Program-made: the position numbers and the translations under genes
Part shown: positions 1 to 7,923 of the stretch, in pieces
Layout: each line of letters opens with the position of its first letter
Position numbering within the stretch: the first letter of the stretch is position 1
Source: an uncultured Ellagibacter sp.
GTDB taxonomy: Bacteria > Actinomycetota > Coriobacteriia > Coriobacteriales > Eggerthellaceae
Direction of reading: 5' to 3'
Assembly (NCBI GenBank): GCA_934654815.1
Contig: CAKUGU010000030.1
Location: 1-28,975, forward strand
Length of the DNA stretch: 28,975 nt
Notes under the pieces: model-generated
Database searches by the model: none
What the model was told of the DNA's origin: nothing
The model's input: the letters and a program-made list of their open reading frames with translations, nothing else

Positions 1-89
1 CACTTCTTGTATTTCTTGCCGCTGCCGCACCAGCATTCATCGTTGCGACCAGGGCTCTTCATTCCGTCGAACATGCATCTGCCTTTCAT
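1..89 (-). CDS. SEC-C motif protein, N-terminal fragment (probable methionine aminopeptidase)
   Basis: Only the first 29 or so codons lie in the window; the gene runs off the left edge. The visible protein reads MKGRCMFDGMK, then SPGRNDECWCGSGKKYKKC. This is a SEC-C zinc-binding motif (C-x-C...C, last histidine beyond the edge). SEC-C motifs occur at the C-terminus of SecA and at the N-terminus of some type I methionine aminopeptidases. Here the motif sits at the very start and has the form CWCGSGKKYKKC, which favours the aminopeptidase, the enzyme that removes initiator methionine in the cytoplasm. The catalytic domain cannot be seen, so this identity is an inference. The start is ATG at 89; ATG at 78 is an alternative. 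Neither has a strong ribosome site. Confidence 0.6.
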   Translation of the reverse strand, partial: MKGRCMFDGMKSPGRNDECWCGSGKKYKK

Positions 90-273
90 CCAGGCGCCCA
101 CACGGACGCCGTTTCGTGTCGCTCTCCATTGTAGCTTTCGGCGAACAAAGGCGAAACCGCAAGTTTGCATGAGATGCAAGCGATCGAGCAGTCACACTTA
201 CAAAAATATTTCCACTATCTATGCTCTAACGTGGTTTTTCGTCTCGCTCACGCATTTTTGGCATCGAAATGCG

Positions 274-297
274 CCCAGCACGGATAACAACGCTGGG
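274..297 (-). terminator. Weak stem-loop downstream of the DUF3800 gene
   Basis: Six-base arms cccagc (274-279) and gctggg (292-297) form a hairpin 11 bases beyond the stop codon of the DUF3800 gene. No T-run follows on the minus strand, so it is at best a weak terminator. Nothing else was recognised between 90 and 307, a gap that should also hold the promoter of the SEC-C gene. Confidence 0.3.
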
Positions 298-307
298 AAT
301 AAGCCGT

Positions 308-979
308 CTATAGCAACTTCTTGCGGATCTTCTTGAGCCAGTTTTTCTTGAAGCTGCTCTGCGCGCCAAAGAACCGGCTATCTGTCTTGGTGGCCTCCTT
401 CGCCTCAAACTTCAATGCTGCGAGTTCGATCGCACAGATGAAATCAGCAGCTTGCGCAAGCCTATAGTCTCTTGGACTCCCGTCCTTGTACATGACCGCG
501 TTTGCGGAAAGGGCATACTCCACGGCATCGTGCAAAGCTTTGGTCACAAGGCACTGTCCGTCGTCGTAGTAGATTTTGATTTTGTCGAACCTTTGCAGAT
601 AGTCAAGGTTGTCGAAGATGAGATTTACGATGTCGCGCCTGATTCTCGCCCCAAGAGCAACGCCGTCGAGGAACTCGTCTTTTCTGTACGAAAACGTATG
701 GTACTTGATGGGCAAGTGTTGAAGCATGGTGAAGAACGCTTGCAGCAGCCGTTTCCTATCTTGGATGTCCATACCCTCGTAATCGTCGTGCCCGTTCATG
801 AGCGGGCACACGTGCAACGGAATGTCGGGAAGGTTTTTCGCACGCAAGTCATTCTCGTAGATGCTGATGGGCTGGGAAATACTCGCGTCCTGTTCATGGA
901 AAACCAGTGTCAGCAGGTAATACTTCGATTCCGTTCCGCTTTCACCTGATTCGTCGACGAACAGGCTGATCTCAAGCAT
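308..979 (-). CDS. DUF3800 family protein
   Basis: A 223-residue protein opening with LFVDESGESG, the N-terminal signature of DUF3800. A downstream YYDDGQ segment and the conserved QAADFICAIE motif near residues 180-190 complete the family pattern. DUF3800 proteins are predicted to have an RNase H-like fold with acidic catalytic residues. They are often found in mobile or defence regions, but no activity is established for this one. The start ATG at 979 has GAGGAG about 6 bases upstream. The gene stands alone. Its coding strand is visibly less GC-rich than the neighbouring genes, and it lies beside a decayed sigma-factor locus, both consistent with acquisition by transfer. The family assignment is good; the function is unknown. 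Confidence 0.8.
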   Translation of the reverse strand: MLEISLFVDESGESGTESKYYLLTLVFHEQDASISQPISIYENDLRAKNLPDIPLHVCPLMNGHDDYEGMDIQDRKRLLQAFFTMLQHLPIKYHTFSYRKDEFLDGVALGARIRRDIVNLIFDNLDYLQRFDKIKIYYDDGQCLVTKALHDAVEYALSANAVMYKDGSPRDYRLAQAADFICAIELAALKFEAKEATKTDSRFFGAQSSFKKNWLKKIRKKLL

Positions 980-1004
980 GGGCTCTCCTCGCGAGATAAA
1001 AAAT

Positions 1005-1024
1005 GCCGGGGGACAACCCCCGGC
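1005..1024 (-). terminator. Rho-independent terminator reading toward the DUF3800 gene
   Basis: A perfect 8-bp stem, gccggggg / cccccggc, with loop acaa. On the minus strand it is followed directly by ATTTTTTA, the normal form of an intrinsic terminator. It ends only 25 bases upstream of the DUF3800 start codon, yet no minus-strand gene remains upstream to be terminated. It is either left over from a lost gene or an attenuator in the DUF3800 leader. Confidence 0.65.
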
Positions 1025-1168
1025 TCCTGGAAGCCCTTTCTTGCGAAAAGACCAAGCTCAATATCTCATGTTTTTGTTTAGCTGGCAAGCGATTTTCACG
1101 AGATGTGTCGCCATCGTGCAACATTTCGCATCGCTTGCGCGTGTTTACGATAAGACCGGTCGAGGAGG

Positions 1169-2491
1169 ATGATGGGCGGCTCCGAGGAAGCGGGTCGGCT
1201 ATCATCGAAACCATCTCGTGAAAGGGGACGCTTGAGAAGGAAAACGGATCATACCCTCGAAGGCGCGATTGAGAAGTGGGGAGCAATGGTGTTTCGCCTC
1301 GCGTTCGCCTACTGCGGCAGCGAACGGGTTCACCGTCCGCGCCTGGGCAAGCAACGGCGGGACCATCCTGCCCGCCGAAGAAGGCGGCATCGTCTTCGAC
1401 CGCACGCACGCGCAATGGACCGAGACCGGCAACGCAAACACGGGCTACTTCACCGGTTGCACCTTTACGGTCGAAGGCGAAGGCATCGTCCGCGTGCAGG
1501 CGAGCGTGTCGGCGGGCGAGCTGTACCGTCAGGACATAGCGACGATTTCCCAGGCCAGCGACCCCGTAGCCTTCAATCGCGCTATCAACTGGGACGACCG
1601 CTTCCGCGGGCTCGACGGCACGCTTTCGAACTGCGACTCGGTCGTCGTCGTGAAGTGAGATACCGAGGAAGGGGGCGCCCTGAACGGCGACAGGCGCGCA
1701 GCGATCAGGAAATCCAAGCGGCCCTGCTGAAACGCTACGGGTCGGTCGTCGACGTGTCGGCCGCAGATGCGCCCGGGATCGACGACGGCACGACAAGCTT
1801 CGGGCTGTTCAACCCGAGCGCAGACGGCGACCCGATCGCGCTCTTCGACGGAGCCACGCTCACCGTGACCGCAACCTTCGAAGACGGAAGCTCATCGACC
1901 CAGGTCATCACCCTGCACGAAGCGATGTTCCGCGTGGAGCCGCGCTATACGGACAACCCGACGTACTTCGCAATGACGTCCGAGATAACGAGTCGCGATG
2001 TCGATCCAACTGCGACCGAGACGCGCGGGGGCACGCCGCCGCTCGACCGAACGAAGAGCGAGTTCGCCTACCAGCGGTCGTTCATGGGCGATTCCGCCTA
2101 TGCCGACAAGTGGCTTGAGAGGCGCTTTGGGATGTCCTTCAACGACGACGGGACGATCGTGACGGACGGCGTCACGTTTGCAACGATCACAATCGACATC
2201 GAGAACATGGGCAATGCCGATGAGGATTTCGTCGCCAATGCCTCCAGCCTTGCATCCCTCGTGGTTGTGGAAGACGACGGCAGCGTGTCGGACATCTCGC
2301 GCACATCCTACGAGCTTGTCAACGAAGTCGATGCGCCGTCGCGGGCCGATGATTATGAGGGCACGATATATACCGCCCCCGCCAACAGCCACGTGACCTG
2401 CGTGTTCGCCTACACGGTTCCTTCGCATTTCGCGACGGATGGAAACGTGTACGTCATGGTGAACGGAAAGCTGTTCCCTGTAGGGGCGTAA
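1169..2491 (+). pseudogene. Fused relic of an ECF sigma factor and its anti-sigma factor
   Basis: The reading frame opens at ATG 1169 behind a good AGGAGG site. It soon gives AIEKWGAMVFRLAFAYCGS, the start of region 2 of an ECF sigma-70 factor. At about 1306-1325 this is cut off. The frame two bases away continues with TAAANGFTVRAWASNGG and a secreted-type beta-rich domain to a TGA at 1656-1658. After that stop and a shift of one base near 1706, the original frame resumes at QEIQAALLKRYGSVVDV and runs to 2491, ending VMVNGKLFPVGA. This second portion resembles the extracytoplasmic part of Coriobacteriia anti-sigma proteins, recognised from memory. Sigma regions 2-4, the anti-sigma N-terminus and the membrane segment are missing. 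An internal deletion plus a nonsense codon and a frameshift explains the pattern. Confidence 0.75.
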
Positions 2492-2615
2492 AGAGGGTCG
2501 CGTTGGCGCGCAGGCCATACGGCGTGCGACAAAAGCGGTACACTGGTGAAACCAAGAGATGCGGCGGGCTCATCGACGTCCGCCGCGCCGTCGACGCTGG
2601 ACGGAAAGGGGCCTT

Positions 2616-3224
2616 GTGAGAATCGCCGTGAGCGCGTGTCTTTTGGGCGAGCCGTGCCGTTACGACGGGCGCGCGAAGCCGTGCGCAGCCGTACAAGGGC
2701 TCGCATCGCGCGGGCACGAGCTTGTTCCCGTATGTCCCGAGGTGGCAGGCGGCCTGCCCACGCCGCGCACGCCCTGTGAAATCATGTGCGCTCCCTGGAT
2801 GGAAACGAACCGCATCGAGCACGCAAGCGAAGCGCAGGTCGCAAGCCATATGACGGGTGCAGAGCGAGACGGCAGCGCAACAAGGGACGCCAAGGCGAGC
2901 GCCCAGAGCCCGACAGCGCAGGAAGACTCCCTTGGCGCCGGGCAGGCCGCAAACCCGTGGGAGATCGTCGACGCGAACGGGGTCGACCGCACTGCCGCTT
3001 ACGAGCGCGGGGCGCGCATCGAGCTTTCGCGTGCTCGAGAAGCGGGCTGCAAGCTGGCCATTCTCAAGGCGAAGAGCCCTTCGTGCGGGGTGCGCGAGGT
3101 ATACGACGGCACGTTCTCGGGCACACTCGTGCCCGGTCAGGGCATCGCCGCCGCCCTGTTCCGCGAAGCCGGGATCGTCGTTATCGACGAGAACACCGAT
3201 TTCGACCAGCTTTCGCGAATTTAG
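2616..3224 (+). CDS. DUF523 family protein with an internal linker insertion
   Basis: A 202-residue cytoplasmic protein. It begins VRIAVSACLLGEPCRYDG at GTG 2616 with AAAGGGG about seven bases upstream. It continues with VCPEVAGGLPTPRTPCEI, and later AILKAKSPSCGVREVYDG. These are the three conserved cysteine-containing blocks of DUF523, whose biochemical role is not established. Members are usually near 150 residues. The excess here is a low-complexity, Ala/Ser/Glu/Gln-rich stretch at about residues 67-110, between the second block and the DANGVDRT segment, with no recognisable domain. The gene follows the decayed sigma locus on the same strand but appears to be its own unit. Its stop codon lies inside the left arm of the inverted-repeat element at 3216-3332. 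Confidence 0.8.
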   Translation: MRIAVSACLLGEPCRYDGRAKPCAAVQGLASRGHELVPVCPEVAGGLPTPRTPCEIMCAPWMETNRIEHASEAQVASHMTGAERDGSATRDAKASAQSPTAQEDSLGAGQAANPWEIVDANGVDRTAAYERGARIELSRAREAGCKLAILKAKSPSCGVREVYDGTFSGTLVPGQGIAAALFREAGIVVIDENTDFDQLSRI

Positions 3225-3332
3225 GGTAGGTCCCCCGAACACTCGCCAACGTTTCCCCAGGTCGCGATTTTCCTTGCGAGGGCTCGAGCCGCGAAAAGGG
3301 GATTTCTCGCAGCCTCGCCTACCCTAAATTCG
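3216..3332. repeat. 117-bp element with perfect 15-bp inverted ends
   Basis: Left arm cgaatttagggtagg (3216-3230) and right arm cctaccctaaattcg (3318-3332) are exact reverse complements enclosing 87 bases. The interior contains a ggctcgagcc palindrome and several short G/C blocks. The left arm overlaps the last codons and stop of the DUF523 gene. It has no coding content and resembles a MITE or REP-type palindromic unit. The rest of the gap (3333-3568), before the end of the SNF2 gene, holds nothing I can identify. Confidence 0.6.
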
Positions 3333-3568
3333 ACTTTCCTGGCGAAAACGAGGGGTCATGCACGATAGGGCCACGAAACGACCCACCGGAACGCGAGCAG
3401 CGAGAAAAAACCGCGTCGAATGCCGCAAGGCTTCGCGCAAAGCGCCCTTCAAACGAAGCGCCGCGCAACCCCCCTACGCGACGGTGAAGACCCCCGTGCG
3501 ACACTCCACTCCCACGCTCAACTCCATCCCTCACGTTCAAGCAGACCGTCGAACCTCAACCCTGCCAA

Positions 3569-6500
3569 CTAATCCACCGGGCTCAAAAGGTCGACCAGGT
3601 CCTCGCGCGAAAGCGAGGCTAGAGACACGCCGGACGCGCCCACGACCTGATCGGCCAGGTTGCTCTTCGATTCCTGCAGCTCCAAGATGCGCTCCTCGAT
3701 CGTGCCCTTCGCGATGACGCGCTCGACGCTCACCACATGCGTCTGCCCGATGCGATGCGCGCGGTCGGTCGCCTGGTCCTGCGCCGCGGCGTTCCACCAG
3801 GGGTCGGCATGGATGACCACCGACGCGCCGGTCAGGTTAAGGCCCGTGCCCCCCGCCTTGAGCGAGATGAGGAACACCGGCGTGTCGTCGGCATTGAATC
3901 GGTTCACCAGCTCCAGCCGCTCACGCTTCGCCGTGGCGCCCGTGATGGTGAAGTACGGCACGCCCATCTCGTCAAGCCTATCGGCGATGCGCGATAAGAA
4001 GCTTGTGAACTGGGAGAACACAAGCGACTTCTCCCCGCCTTCGATGGCGGATTCCACCAGATCGCAGATCGCGTCGAGCTTCGCCGCGGGCCCCTTGTAG
4101 TCGTCGTAGAGAAGCCCGGGGTCGCAGCACAGCTGGCGCAGGCGCGTGAGCTCCGCCAGAATCTGCACCTTGCTCTTCTCGAAATCGCCCTGAGACATGC
4201 CGCTTTTGCGTCCGCCGCCCTTCGCGCGCTTGTCGTTCTTCTGGCGCGTGAGGTCCTCGCGGAGACGCTGCTCGTGCGCGCGATAGAGCTTCAGCTGCTC
4301 GCCGGTCATGGGTGCGTACACCACGCTCTCGAGCTTTTCGGGAAGCTCGGTTAAGACCTGCGTCTTCAGGCGGCGCAGCATGAACGGGCCGACCACCGCC
4401 TGCAGACGGCGCGCAACGTCCTCCTCGCCGCCGACGATGGGCAGCTCGAAGCGCTCACGGAAGCGCTGGTAGGGGCCGAGCAGGCCGGGCATGAGGAAAT
4501 CGAAGATGCTCCACAGCTCCGACAGGCGGTTCTCCATCGGCGTCCCGGTGAGCGCGAAACGGTGGCGCGCGTCGATGCGCTTCACCGCGCGGGTGACGAG
4601 CGCTGCGGGGTTCTTCACGTACTGCGCCTCGTCGAGCGCGCAGAGGAAGAACGTCCGCCCCACGTAATCGGCGATGTCGATACGCAGAAGATCGTACGAG
4701 GTCACGAGCACGTCGCACGGACCTGCGGGCTCGGTGGCGTCTTCCGGCGCCGCGCCGTCGAGCGCGATGGAGCGGATGCGGCGGCGCTCGCGCTTCGGCC
4801 CCGCTACGGCGCTCACCGAAAGTTCGGGTGCGAATCGTTTGAACTCCTGCAACCAGTTGTACACAAGCGATGCCGGGCACACGACGAGGCTTGGGCCCAC
4901 CTCGCGCGCCTCGTCCCTGCGCGCGAGCAGAAGCGATATGAGCTGGACGGACTTGCCGAGACCCATCTCGTCGGCAAGAACGCCGCCGAAGCCCGCGTCG
5001 CAGCGCGCCGAGAGCCAGCGGAAGCCCTCTTCCTGGTAGGGGCGCAGCACGCCCGAAAGCTCGGGCGGGACGTCGTAGTCGCGCTCGTCGGCGGCGCGGA
5101 AGTTGTCGAGATACTCCGTGAACGACCGGTCGCGGTCAAGGTCGGCTTCCTCGTCGAGGTAGAACGCGCGATAGCTCGGCAGCTCCACCGAACCCGTCGC
5201 CAGCTCCTTCGCCGTGATGCCCAAATCCGACGCCAAACGGTCGAGTTCCGCCAGGTCAGCGTCTTCGACCGACAGGTACGCGCCGCTCTTCAGCTTGTGG
5301 TAGCGCTTGTGCTTGCGGTAGCTCGACAGAAGCGCCGCGAGCTCGGCGGCATCGAGGTCGTCGGAGGACACGGTGAGGTCGATCAGGTTCCCCGAAAGCG
5401 ATACGCCCATGCTCACGCGCGGTTTCCCGTCGCGGATGAGGCGGTCGAACGCGGGGGTGGTGAACACCTCGCCCGCCGCGCGGAACTCGGGCAGGCCGCC
5501 GAACAGTAGCGCGCCGATGCGGTCCTCGTCGGCGTTCGGGATGAACGCGGTGTCGAGCCCGAAATACCGTTCGACCAGCGTCTTCGCCCGGCCCTCGAGA
5601 CGCGCGTCTCGCAACGGCCCTACCTTCGCCTTCGCCGCCGCCCCGGCACGCTCGCCCTTCGCGACGCGCGTTTCCGCCTCGGCGTCTTCCCCCGCGAGCA
5701 CGTAGCGGAAGTCGCCGTAGGTCGCCACTGCCTCGATGCGCACGCCCGAGCGCACCTTGTCGAAGTAGAAGGATAGAGCGCCTGGCACCGGCTTGAAATC
5801 GGCGACCTCGCGCGGTGCGTCGAGCGCAAGCGTGTCCTCGATCACGGGCAGCACCGCCGAGCAGAACAGCGGCATGTCGTCGGTCGAGATGAACAGGCGG
5901 TTGTCGGGGCTTTCGTAGACCGTGCGCAGGAAATCGGCCGCGCGCGCGAGCTTCGGGCTGCAGCGGTACACCGCGTCGCCCATCCACACGTACATGCGCT
6001 CGCCCTGCGCCGCGAAAACGAGGTCGCTTTTCCGCTCGATGGTGTACCCGCCGTCTTCCGAGCGGCGAAGGCCCACCTCGATGCGCGGGTCCTCGCGGAC
6101 GATGCGCGCCTCGGTGACCGTGCGCGTGCCGATGTCGGTGCCGCGGATTGTGAACGTCGCCCCGTCGAGCGCGTCGAGCAGCTCGATGACCTCGGCAGAC
6201 GACAGGTCGAGGTCGCGCCCCACGTCGATGCCGCTCGTGTAGCCCCAGCGCGTCGTCGACCCCGCACGCTCGCGCAGGGCGACCGCGCGGTCGAGGAAGT
6301 CGGCGACCTTGCGGGCACGCGCGGTCAGAAGCGCAGGCGAATGCGTGAATGCGAGCTTCTTGCCGTAGGCGAACCGCTCGCCTGAGCGCATGCGCTTCAC
6401 GAAGTCGGACACGCTTTTCATCACGTACGACGAGGTTGGGCCCGCGACTTTGAAGCTCGCGGACCACAGACGGTACCCGTAGGAGAGCGTGACCTCGATG

Positions 6501-6919
6501 TCGATGTTGCCTTCAAGATCGCCGTCGGCCGCGACCTGTTCGCTTTTGCGCATGAGCTCGGTGATGCACGCCGACGTGGCGACGCGGCGACGCTTCTGGT
6601 AGCCCATGAATTTCTCAGGGTCCTGATTATACGAAAGCACAAGCGCCACGCAGTGCTTGCAGAGCCCGTCGTACTCGAATGCGGCGGGGCAGGTGCACGA
6701 CCAGTCGTTGATCGAGTCCTCGTCGGCCGACAGCGTCACCGACGTGCGGTAACGGTCGTCCCACCCGCTCGACGACGCCACGAGGGCCGAAAGCACGGTT
6801 TCCCCCACCTCGTAGCGGACGCGTTTCGTCAAGATGTTCTTGTCCGACGCAGCGATGCGGCGCGCGCGCTCGAGCGTGCGCGGGTAGCAGCTGTCGACTA
6901 TTTCTCGTTCTGGTACCAC
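3569..6919 (-). CDS. SNF2-family helicase with N-terminal SWIM zinc finger
   Basis: A 1116-residue ATP-driven DNA translocase. Residues 73-90 hold a SWIM zinc-binding motif (C75, C77, C87, H89). A long middle part (about 100-600) matches the SNF2-associated region of bacterial SWIM-SNF2 proteins. The helicase core starts near 620: ADEMGLGKS (Walker A, about 645), LDEAQYVKNP (DExx box, about 760) and LTGTPMENRLSELWS. The second RecA domain has LVFSQF, SLKAGGTGLNL, and QATDRAHRIGQ near 1050. All helicase motifs are present and the length is normal. The start is GTG 6919, with AAGGAG six bases upstream. It is divergent from the Nudix gene, with 66 bases between. The substrate is unknown; members are thought to act in transcription recycling or repair. 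Confidence 0.93.
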   Translation of the reverse strand: MVPEREIVDSCYPRTLERARRIAASDKNILTKRVRYEVGETVLSALVASSSGWDDRYRTSVTLSADEDSINDWSCTCPAAFEYDGLCKHCVALVLSYNQDPEKFMGYQKRRRVATSACITELMRKSEQVAADGDLEGNIDIEVTLSYGYRLWSASFKVAGPTSSYVMKSVSDFVKRMRSGERFAYGKKLAFTHSPALLTARARKVADFLDRAVALRERAGSTTRWGYTSGIDVGRDLDLSSAEVIELLDALDGATFTIRGTDIGTRTVTEARIVREDPRIEVGLRRSEDGGYTIERKSDLVFAAQGERMYVWMGDAVYRCSPKLARAADFLRTVYESPDNRLFISTDDMPLFCSAVLPVIEDTLALDAPREVADFKPVPGALSFYFDKVRSGVRIEAVATYGDFRYVLAGEDAEAETRVAKGERAGAAAKAKVGPLRDARLEGRAKTLVERYFGLDTAFIPNADEDRIGALLFGGLPEFRAAGEVFTTPAFDRLIRDGKPRVSMGVSLSGNLIDLTVSSDDLDAAELAALLSSYRKHKRYHKLKSGAYLSVEDADLAELDRLASDLGITAKELATGSVELPSYRAFYLDEEADLDRDRSFTEYLDNFRAADERDYDVPPELSGVLRPYQEEGFRWLSARCDAGFGGVLADEMGLGKSVQLISLLLARRDEAREVGPSLVVCPASLVYNWLQEFKRFAPELSVSAVAGPKRERRRIRSIALDGAAPEDATEPAGPCDVLVTSYDLLRIDIADYVGRTFFLCALDEAQYVKNPAALVTRAVKRIDARHRFALTGTPMENRLSELWSIFDFLMPGLLGPYQRFRERFELPIVGGEEDVARRLQAVVGPFMLRRLKTQVLTELPEKLESVVYAPMTGEQLKLYRAHEQRLREDLTRQKNDKRAKGGGRKSGMSQGDFEKSKVQILAELTRLRQLCCDPGLLYDDYKGPAAKLDAICDLVESAIEGGEKSLVFSQFTSFLSRIADRLDEMGVPYFTITGATAKRERLELVNRFNADDTPVFLISLKAGGTGLNLTGASVVIHADPWWNAAAQDQATDRAHRIGQTHVVSVERVIAKGTIEERILELQESKSNLADQVVGASGVSLASLSREDLVDLLSPVD

Positions 6920-6985
6920 GGTTCTCCTTTTTTCGCAAACTTAAGTGTAGCATTGCGGTAAAGAGACGAGCGCGAAGGAGGACGT

Positions 6986-7594
6986 GTGGACATCGCAAAA
7001 CACATCGAGGCTTACAAGCCAGAAAACGAGCAGGAAGAAGTGGACAAGACCGTCATCTTGAACGTGCTCGCGCGCGACGAGGGCGCCTTCGACCGGTCGG
7101 CGCTCGCGCACATGGCGTGCTCCATCTGGGTCGTGAGCCCCGATTGTGAGCAGACGCTCCTCGTTTACCACAACATCTACGACTCCTGGTCGTGGATCGG
7201 CGGGCACGCCGACGGCGAGCGCGACCTGGCCGCCGTGGCGCTGCGCGAACTGCAGGAGGAGACCGGCGTTTCGCACGCGAAGGTGGTGCCGCTTCCCGCG
7301 GGGAACATCTACTCGCTCGAGGTGCTCACCGTCAACGGGCACGAGAAACGCGGGCGCTACGTCGGGTCGCACCTGCACCTGAACGTGACGTATTTGGCCG
7401 TCGCCTCGCCCGACGAGCCGATTCGCGTGAAACCCGACGAGAACAGCGGCGTGAAATGGGTGGCCGTAGATGACGCGATCGCGCTTTCGAGCGAACCGTG
7501 GATCCGCGAGCGCATCTATCGCAAGCTCATCGACAAGCTGGGGAAACCCGACGTGAAACGTGCGATCGAACGCACCGCGAAGGCATTCGGGTAG
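6986..7594 (+). CDS. Nudix hydrolase
   Basis: A 202-residue cytoplasmic hydrolase expected to cleave a nucleoside diphosphate linked to another group. The Nudix box lies at about residues 73-95: GHADGERDLAAVALRELQEE followed by TGV. The REL-x-EE-TG metal-binding core is complete. The first conserved glutamate of the textbook consensus aligns with R here, or is one position displaced, a variant seen in family members with a GGHADG lead. The start is GTG 6986 behind GGAGG. About 70 residues precede the box, more than in minimal MutT proteins. It shares a short divergent promoter region with the SNF2 gene. The substrate cannot be told from the sequence. Confidence 0.88.
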   Translation: MDIAKHIEAYKPENEQEEVDKTVILNVLARDEGAFDRSALAHMACSIWVVSPDCEQTLLVYHNIYDSWSWIGGHADGERDLAAVALRELQEETGVSHAKVVPLPAGNIYSLEVLTVNGHEKRGRYVGSHLHLNVTYLAVASPDEPIRVKPDENSGVKWVAVDDAIALSSEPWIRERIYRKLIDKLGKPDVKRAIERTAKAFG

Positions 7595-7605
7595 CAGGCG
7601 GCGGC

Positions 7606-7632
7606 GTGTAGGGCGGGCAGCCCGCCCTACAC
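7606..7632 (+). terminator. Perfect 12-bp stem-loop after the Nudix gene
   Basis: Arms gtgtagggcggg (7606-7617) and cccgccctacac (7621-7632) are separated by cag, 12 bases past the Nudix stop. The stem is very stable, but a G-run rather than a T-run follows. It may stop transcription poorly, or be a REP-like unit at the edge of the 186-bp element next to it. Confidence 0.45.
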
Positions 7633-7685
7633 GAGGGGGGCGAGCAGCGCCCGTGACCCGCCCCAAAACAGGAAAAACAGCCCTG

Positions 7686-7871
7686 CGTGTTCGAAAATGA
7701 CGATTTTTCGCGAACCAAGGGCTTTTGAACGCGCCTCCAAGGGCTAATCCTGGTTCGAGACCGCGACCAAACGAAAGTTACGCACCATATCGAAGCGATA
7801 TGGGGCGTAACTCACATGCAAACTGGCCTACAAAAGGCTATCAACGCGAAAAATCGAAATTTTGGAACACG
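7686..7871. repeat. 186-bp palindromic element, copy 1
   Basis: The ends are 27-bp inverted repeats (7686-7712 and 7845-7871) matching at 24 of 27 positions. The inner 12 bases, cgatttttcgcg, are exact. Inside is a 35-base hairpin (7777-7811, outer arms gttacgc/gcgtaac), placed 64 bases from the left arm and 33 from the right. A second copy at 15109-15294 has the same total length and both ends identical, but its interior is reversed. The left outer flank (aaacaggaaaa and some 20 bases before it) is also shared. With the stem-loop at 7606-7632, this accounts for the 329-base gap between the Nudix and MFS genes; no gene was found in it. Confidence 0.75.
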
Positions 7872-7923
7872 CGGGGCCCAATTCCCTGCCGGAGTGAGTC
7901 CCGAGCACGTCGCTCGACTCGCG

